Assembly: GCA_900618425.1 (NCBI GenBank)
Contig: UZAN01060386.1
Location: 1-10,643 of the forward strand
DNA length: 10,643 nucleotides
Direction: 5' to 3'
From: Echinostoma caproni
Taxonomy: Eukaryota; Platyhelminthes; Trematoda; Plagiorchiida; Echinostomatidae
Below, one piece after another: positions 6,820 to 10,643 of the stretch. Both the position numbers and the translations under genes were made by a program. Below the pieces are notes generated by a model that worked only from the letters and a program-made list of their open reading frames with translations, did no database searches and was not told the DNA's origin. The first letter of the stretch is position 1. Every line of letters starts with the position of its first letter.

Positions 6820-7311
6820 GTGCACCGTGCATTATCGATCGTAGTTGAAGGAGGGTTAAATAGATTCACAGAAGAGTTCGCACCACTGAGGGAAGGACGA
6901 ACCAGGCATAGACCAATATGGTGGAAATCCGCAATAGAGAGGGCGCTGAAAATTGACCGACAATACTGGGATCGCTTTAGAATTTACGGCAGTCAACAAG
7001 CGTGGAGTGACTACAGGCGGGCGCGTCAAGATCTCCAAAGGCGTGCTAAATATGAATTTGAGTTTAACTTAGCGCGAGGCGTCAAAAAGAACCCGAAAAA
7101 CTTCTATGCGTACGTGCAAGCCAACGCACGCACACGGGAGAGTGTAGGAGCACTAGGTTTGCTCGATGAAAGCATAGCTTCATGTAACCGCGATAAGGCA
7201 AAAACATTACTTAAGTTCTTCAAAAGCGTTTCTAGGACCCCAGCTAACTTTGATAATCCGGGTTCAGCAAGATCAACTTATACGTCAGTTTGCCGAAATT
7301 ACCATATATGA
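6820..7311 (+). pseudogene. LINE B ORF2, linker between endonuclease and RT
   Basis: This is a long open frame of 163 codons, of which about the first 145 follow the family. It reads FTEEFAPLREGRTRHRPIWW near the start, then IERALKIDRQYWDRF, SDYRRARQDLQRRAKYEFEF and GVKKNPKNFYAYVQAN. This is the basic helical linker of CR1-like ORF2 proteins (P-W-W then K..W..Y......Y...R..l....A...yE..La...K.NPK.FY.Yv). The last part, SVSRTPANFDNPGSA, leaves the pattern; a frameshift near 7250 moves the reading into another frame, where QFAEITIYETDVHREI begins the RT. The initial Met is internal to the domain, so this is not a separate gene. Lack of stops here contrasts with the rest of the element. Confidence 0.88.
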
Positions 7312-8131
7312 AACAGATGTACATCGAGAAATCCATAAACTGGACAAGCCCACGTCCTCAGGTCGGATGGAATCCATCCAGCCATATTGTAGCCACTGGC
7401 CTGGGAATCAGTGCAAACTGCTACGCTACTCCAGGACTGGAGTACAGCTACCGTAGAAGCATTGTACAAAGCTGGACCGTAACACAAAGCAGAAAACTAT
7501 AGACCCGTTAACCTAACGTTAGTACTGTGTAAGTGCCTAGAGCGACTGATCAGAAGGAAGATTTATCTACATCTGACTGACTACTGACACCGGCACATCA
7601 CGGCTTCATGCAACGAAAATTACATCTTACAAATCTGATTGGGTTCCTAGACGAAGTCATTTAACGTATGGATTAGGAGAAAAACGTAGAAGTCTGTTAC
7701 TTAGACTTCTGTAGAGCATTTGACTCTGTCAGCCATCGATTGTTGGACTTCAAAGTTCGAAGCCTAGGCATAACAGGTACAACAAGGAACCGGTTTGTAG
7801 CCTTCTTGAGTAATCTCACCTTCATGGTCAAGGTGGGTGACTACATTTCTATGAGATTGTTTTAAGTGGGGTTCCCCAGGGCTTAGTGCTAGACCTCTTC
7901 CTTATTCTCTTATTCATCAACGATCTGGCACAGGATCTTCAAAATCCGTGTTTCCTGTTTTCTGATGATGTCAGAATGACAGGGTTAAATCTGCAAAGGG
8001 AACTGGAGGTAGTCCACCGATGGTCGGTCTACTGGGACCTACCTTTGAATCCTAGCAAGTGCCGGTTCTTAGAAACGAGAGGTGAGGTAGACTCGTTAAA
8101 TGGAGCTCCCATGCAGCAGGTCCGTAGATGA
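7280..8131 (+). pseudogene. LINE B ORF2, reverse transcriptase domain
   Basis: In order: ETDVHREIHKLDKPTSSG (7307 onward), an eroded stretch, HHGFMQRKLHLTNLIGFLDE near 7596, motif A VCYLDFCRAFDSV with the catalytic Asp at 7704-7706, VRSLGITG, motif B SGVPQGLVLDLFLILLFIND (7868-7924), motif C LFSDDVRMTG with F-S-D-D at 7958-7969, then LQRELEVVHRWSVYWDLPLN and PSKCRFL. This is the full set of RT landmarks for a CR1-like element. Motif C has Ser where FADD is usual, and motif B has LVLDL where SVLGPLL is usual. Stops at 7501-7503 and near 7662, and shifts around 7380-7500 and 7860, show loss of function. The enzyme would have copied LINE RNA at the nicked target. Confidence 0.9.
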
Positions 8132-8697
8132 AGTATCTAGGGGTTCTTGTGACTCAAGACTCCAAACCCACAACTCGGTTCTCCAAGGCTGTCAATCAGG
8201 CTAGGGACAGCTGTTCAGGTTGTGTGCCACAGTTACATGCAGACGGCCTGAGGTTTTTGTCCCATTGTATAAATCGATAGTTCACCCACACATGGAGTAT
8301 TGTGTGCCGACATGGGCACCGTATTACAGGAAGGATTTGACATGTTTAGAAGGAGTGCAATGCCTAGCTACTCGAATGGTGACTGGGCAAAAGGGGAAAA
8401 GCAATGAGCGGCGTTTGGGAGGACTTAATCTCTTTTCGCTGGAGCGTAGAAGAGTGAGGAGAGATCTGATAGAGACTTTTAAAATTATAAGAGGTCCATT
8501 GGGACGCAGCCTGGATAACCTGCTCACGATTTCTCACGAGGGGTCATGGCTATAACCTTCAACAAAAAAACGCCAGGTTGGAAATATGGGCCAACTTCTT
8601 CATACAAATGGTCATATCTATGTGGAACAAGTTACCTGCAGAAGCGATCAACTGCGCCAATGTTGAGGCCTTCAAGGTGGCCCTGAACGCATGTTGA
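8132..8697 (+). pseudogene. LINE B ORF2, C-terminal region to the stop
   Basis: After a shift, KYLGVLVTQDSKPTTRFSKA begins near 8131. A further shift leads to CATVTCRRPEVFVPLYKSIV, HPHMEYCVPTWAPYYRKDL, CLEGVQCLATRMVTGQKG and then LGGLNLFSLERRRVRRDLIE. Another shift near 8540 gives GHGYNLQQKNARLEIWANFF, VISMWNKLPAEAINCANVEA and FKVALNAC, ending at TGA 8695-8697. This is the thumb and tail of CR1-like ORF2 in family order; IV-PH-EYC, the LEGVQ-AT block and the final MWNKLPAE-FK block are all diagnostic. The stop is at the place where relatives end, so this is probably the natural terminus. Confidence 0.9.
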
Positions 8698-8742
8698 TCA
8701 GTAACGTTCCCTGAAGTTAGTATTTAGAGTGAGAAAATCAAG

Positions 8743-8748
8743 AATAAA
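8743..8748 (+). promoter_or_regulatory. Possible polyadenylation signal of LINE B
   Basis: AATAAA lies 45 bases after the ORF2 stop, inside the expected 3' UTR. A hexamer in AT-rich DNA is easily found by chance, and the true end of the element is not visible. Confidence 0.3.
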
Positions 8749-8760
8749 TTCCAATTTAGC

Positions 8761-9128
8761 GGGAATTTAGTGAAGTGGAGTAAACTCGGTCTTAAATTTG
8801 GAATTGTTCTCAAACAGACTGTCCTGTCACATGTGATCGGTATATATGCACGCATGTGTACTTGAGGTCTCTAAGCAATGAGGCGATGAGAAATCCGTGA
8901 TTGCTTTCCTCCCTTTCGGCATACCCCCAAGGAGTCAACGTTCTGGAAACGAGGCATAATTGAGAGGATCACAATTACCTAATCGACTGTACGCAGTGTT
9001 GGAAGCTACTCCCAACTGCGGACAACACAACGAACTGGACGCTCGATTGGCAAGAGCCATATTCGTCCTGTGAAAACTGAACTGATTCAATTCCCTGTGC
9101 CTTGGGTTATGAAGCTCGACAAGGATCT
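8761..9128. other. Unassigned sequence downstream of LINE B
   Basis: No protein or RNA gene is recognised. A loose inverted pair (AATTCCAATTTA at about 8747 and TAAATTTGGAATT at about 8792) lies at the start and may belong to the LINE B 3' UTR. An 84-codon minus-strand open frame over 8935-9189 has no family pattern and is treated as chance. Confidence 0.4.
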
Positions 9129-9235
9129 GCCTGGGTGGTAAAGCGCTAGGAACTCGCTGGTTACCCTGCCACTTCCCTAGTCGCAGCACTCACTTGATCT
9201 GCACCCCTGAGGGAATCTGGGCGAGCCGGATTATG
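9129..9235 (+). repeat. Weak tRNA-like stretch, possible SINE
   Basis: CTGCCTGGGTGGTAAAGCGC, followed by TAGGAACTCGCTGG, resembles the A-box half of a tRNA (D-loop GGTGGTAAAGCGC, anticodon arm around GGAACTCGC). It is followed by about 80 bases of non-tRNA sequence. I cannot find a good B box (GGTTCGAATCC type), and the stems do not close well. It could be a degraded tRNA-derived SINE or coincidence. Confidence 0.15.
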
Positions 9236-9640
9236 TTTCTTACCTGGTGTACAATCGATTGCCTACGCATTTCTAGACAAAACGGCTCTGGGATGCCTCT
9301 GGTAACAACATTCCGGTTTCTTCCCAGGGCTGTGTTAGTGTGAGCCTCCAGCCGATGCAGGGCTCGTGGTTGGTTCGGGCAACTTTACAATGGTCTCTTC
9401 TTGGGCGTCCATGCGCGCATGAAGTGCCCCTTTCCTTGATGGCAGTCGAAACTGGATGGTCCTGCTGTTTCCCTTTTCTTTTCCGGCTGCCGGCATGGTA
9501 AGCCTTGCAGTTGCTGATTTAAGTTTAGCTTTAAGTTTAGCCTTTTCTCCTATGCACAGTGGTGTCAATGACGTAGTTGGATGGTCACTACACTAAGACT
9601 TTATCACTAATATTCATCCACCATCATTGTCTACTCGAGG
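9236..9640. other. Unassigned sequence with a small tandem repeat
   Basis: Apart from the 12-bp tandem at 9518-9541 nothing is recognised. A 77-codon minus-strand frame (9335-9568) is rich in Lys and Ala partly because it runs through the tandem repeat; it shows no domain. Confidence 0.4.
9518..9541 (+). repeat. Two exact copies of a 12-bp unit
   Basis: TTTAAGTTTAGC is present twice in a row without a mismatch. It is a small tandem duplication of no evident function. Confidence 0.9.
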
Positions 9641-9685
9641 GTCAGGTCAGGTAAGGTCAGGAGATGTCACAGGACGTGAGTACAG
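9641..9685 (+). repeat. GTCAG pentamer run with GAGTACAG motif
   Basis: GTCAG GTCAG GTAAG GTCAG is followed by GTCAC and then GAGTACAG at 9678-9685. The same order of parts is seen in a looser form at 755-813. This may be the head of a dispersed short repeat. Confidence 0.35.
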
Positions 9686-10081
9686 AAATCACGCAGCACA
9701 TATGCCCCAATCCGATCCAATCCAAATTTCCAGGACGTAGAAGCCTCGGCTTTATGGTTATCCTAATTATGGCTTCACTTTGTGTGTAGACTGATTGAGT
9801 TTTACGTTTGTCCGGCTTACAGCACGGTTGACAGTTCCGCGACCGTTAAAGGATGTGGGATTCGGATGTAGTAGTTGTCACACCTGTTTCCGGTAAAGCT
9901 GAAAAAGAAAATGAACATACTGGTTTCTCGCCGTTTCGGTGAGACTTACACTTAAGCGCAAGCAATTCTGCTTTTGCAGGTAGTGCATGCGCACCCCGTT
10001 AGGTCAAACGTGGGGGTGGGAAGCAGAAAAGAAAAAGCTTAGTTCCGTTATGTTTTAGGTCACCTCTGGAAAGGCCTTGGT
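9686..10081. other. Unassigned sequence, right part possibly LINE C 3' UTR
   Basis: No coding frame is recognised. The right end lies directly downstream of the LINE C stop on the minus strand, so up to a few hundred bases here may be its 3' UTR. No clear tail repeat marks the end. Confidence 0.4.
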
Positions 10082-10414
10082 TCATGCTCTATCTAATTTT
10101 ATCTTAAAAGCCCGCATTGTGTTTACTTGATCGAGTTTTTTATGAAGACAATTCCAGAAGTTGATCACCCTGTTGGTGAAGAAATGTTTCCTACCGTCCA
10201 ACCTGCTTTTATTCTTTTTTAGATGGTATTCGCGGTCCATTAGTTCTCTCGTGGATCTCAGAGGTAAGAGAGCCAGATCGGTGTTCTTTGTTTGTCCGAA
10301 GGCTTTGATCAGGTCTCCTCTTAGATGTCTACCACACATGGAGAAGAGGTTTAAGTGACAAAGCCGGTCCCCGTAGGATAGCCGTTGCACCTTTTCTAAT
10401 CTGGCTACGTACAT
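10082..10414 (-). pseudogene. LINE C: ORF2 C-terminal fragment of a third CR1/jockey-type element
   Basis: An open frame on the minus strand of about 110 codons reads ARLEKVQRLSYGDRLCHLNL, then FSMCGRHLRGDLIKAF, STRELMDREYHLKKNKSRLD, RKHFFTNRVINFWNCLHKKL and FKIKLDRA before TGA. This is the tail of a CR1-like ORF2: the LEKVQR block, the LNLFS-RR-LRGDLI-AF block, the R-RKxFFxNRVxNxWNxLP block and a final FKxKLD. It differs from LINE A and LINE B in every block (STREL and HLKKNKSRLD instead of the RGH-KLQK type), so it is a separate subfamily. The usual 10 to 14 residues between LEKVQR and the Y-RL block are missing, which suggests a small deletion. No RT is visible upstream (10415-10643), so it is probably 5'-truncated, as LINE copies often are. 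Confidence 0.85.
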
Positions 10415-10643
10415 TACTCGATAGGGAATCTAAGTATGGACGTAGTTGTTGTATTCGGTAGAACTCGTAATATACACGTAAGTAAATCCTTTTTAATTAA
10501 TAGAGAACGGTAGCAACGTGATTCATGAAAATTAGCAGAAGCATGTCCTCAGCCGGTACTGGCCGTACAAATAATCTGCAGTCATCCAATCAATACCAAG
10601 CATACACGTGGTGCAGTCTGATTGGTCAATGTAATCAAGGTTG
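10415..10643. other. Right edge of the window, nothing recognised
   Basis: No LINE RT motif continues upstream of the LINE C fragment. A short inverted pair, CCAATCA near 10586 and TGATTGG near 10618, is seen; its length is within chance. Confidence 0.4.

Larger units (their letters stand above)
6113..8760 (+). mobile_element. LINE B: CR1/jockey-type non-LTR retrotransposon, degenerate ORF2
   Basis: The plus strand from 6113 holds a second, different ORF2 of the same class: endonuclease (6113-6815), linker (6820-7250), reverse transcriptase (7280-8131), C-terminal tail (8132-8697) and a short 3' UTR with AATAAA. The order and spacing are those of a complete ORF2. It is inactive: frames change at several places and stops occur in each domain. 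It points away from LINE A, and the two endonuclease starts are only about 110 bp apart. No ORF1 is seen before it, so it is either 5'-truncated or its 5' part was replaced. LINE B keeps longer open stretches than LINE A (over 140 codons in the linker), which hints that it is younger. Confidence 0.88.

Noticed and set aside
8324..8527. Minus-strand frame of 67 codons
   Set aside because: Antisense of the LINE B C-terminal tail.
9335..9568. Lys/Ala-rich minus-strand frame of 77 codons
   Set aside because: Part of it is encoded by a 12-bp tandem repeat, and no domain or conserved pattern is seen.
10585..10625. CCAATCA / TGATTGG inverted pair as a terminal inverted repeat or CCAAT promoter
   Set aside because: Only 7 bases long, with no transposase, duplication or downstream gene.
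1..10643. CRISPR arrays, prokaryotic operons, defence systems or bacterial promoters
   Set aside because: The content is eukaryotic retrotransposon debris; no regularly spaced direct repeats or operon-like intact genes are present.

Overview
The window looks like repeat-rich animal nuclear DNA. It holds no intact gene. Nearly everything recognisable is decayed retrotransposon: one stretch of Ty3/gypsy LTR-element debris and three CR1/jockey-type non-LTR elements (LINEs), all broken by stops and frameshifts. The style of the LINE proteins (motifs such as LNLFSLERRR and MWNKLPAE) and of the CsRn1-like integrase tail suggests a parasitic flatworm, perhaps a diphyllobothriid-type tapeworm. That is recognition from memory, not a search, so the host call is tentative. 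Single or double N positions (636-637, 4332, 5148, 5760, 6287) suggest a draft assembly.

Layout. 1-45 is a short repeat, inverted relative to 2843-2887. 197-748 (minus strand) is an unidentified reading frame interrupted by one stop. 868-2044 is the 3' end of a Ty3/gypsy element: degenerate integrase, the end of Pol, a polypurine tract and a 250-bp LTR. A second LTR of the same family (942-1190) sits inside that integrase, bounded by a 5-bp duplication (GAGCG), so it reads as a solo LTR nested in a relative. About 2560-2960 is a separate Ty3/gypsy RNase H/linker fragment. 2961-3364 holds nothing I recognise.

3365-6000 (minus strand) is LINE A: endonuclease, linker, reverse transcriptase and C-terminal tail, nearly the whole ORF2 but broken. 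6113-8760 (plus strand) is LINE B, of a different subfamily, with the same domain order and a possible AATAAA after its stop. A and B lie head to head, with only about 110 bp between their endonuclease starts. 8761-10081 is mostly unassigned, with small tandem repeats and a weak tRNA-like stretch. 10082-10414 (minus strand) is the C-terminal tail of a third LINE, C.

These elements do not cooperate now. When alive, the LINE proteins would have nicked target DNA with the endonuclease and primed reverse transcription there. The gypsy Pol would have copied and integrated its own RNA using RNase H and integrase. I found no convincing host gene, RNA gene, CRISPR array or defence system. The most informative signals are the nested solo LTR, the unevenly conserved LTR pair, the divergent LINE pair and the unidentified minus-strand frame.
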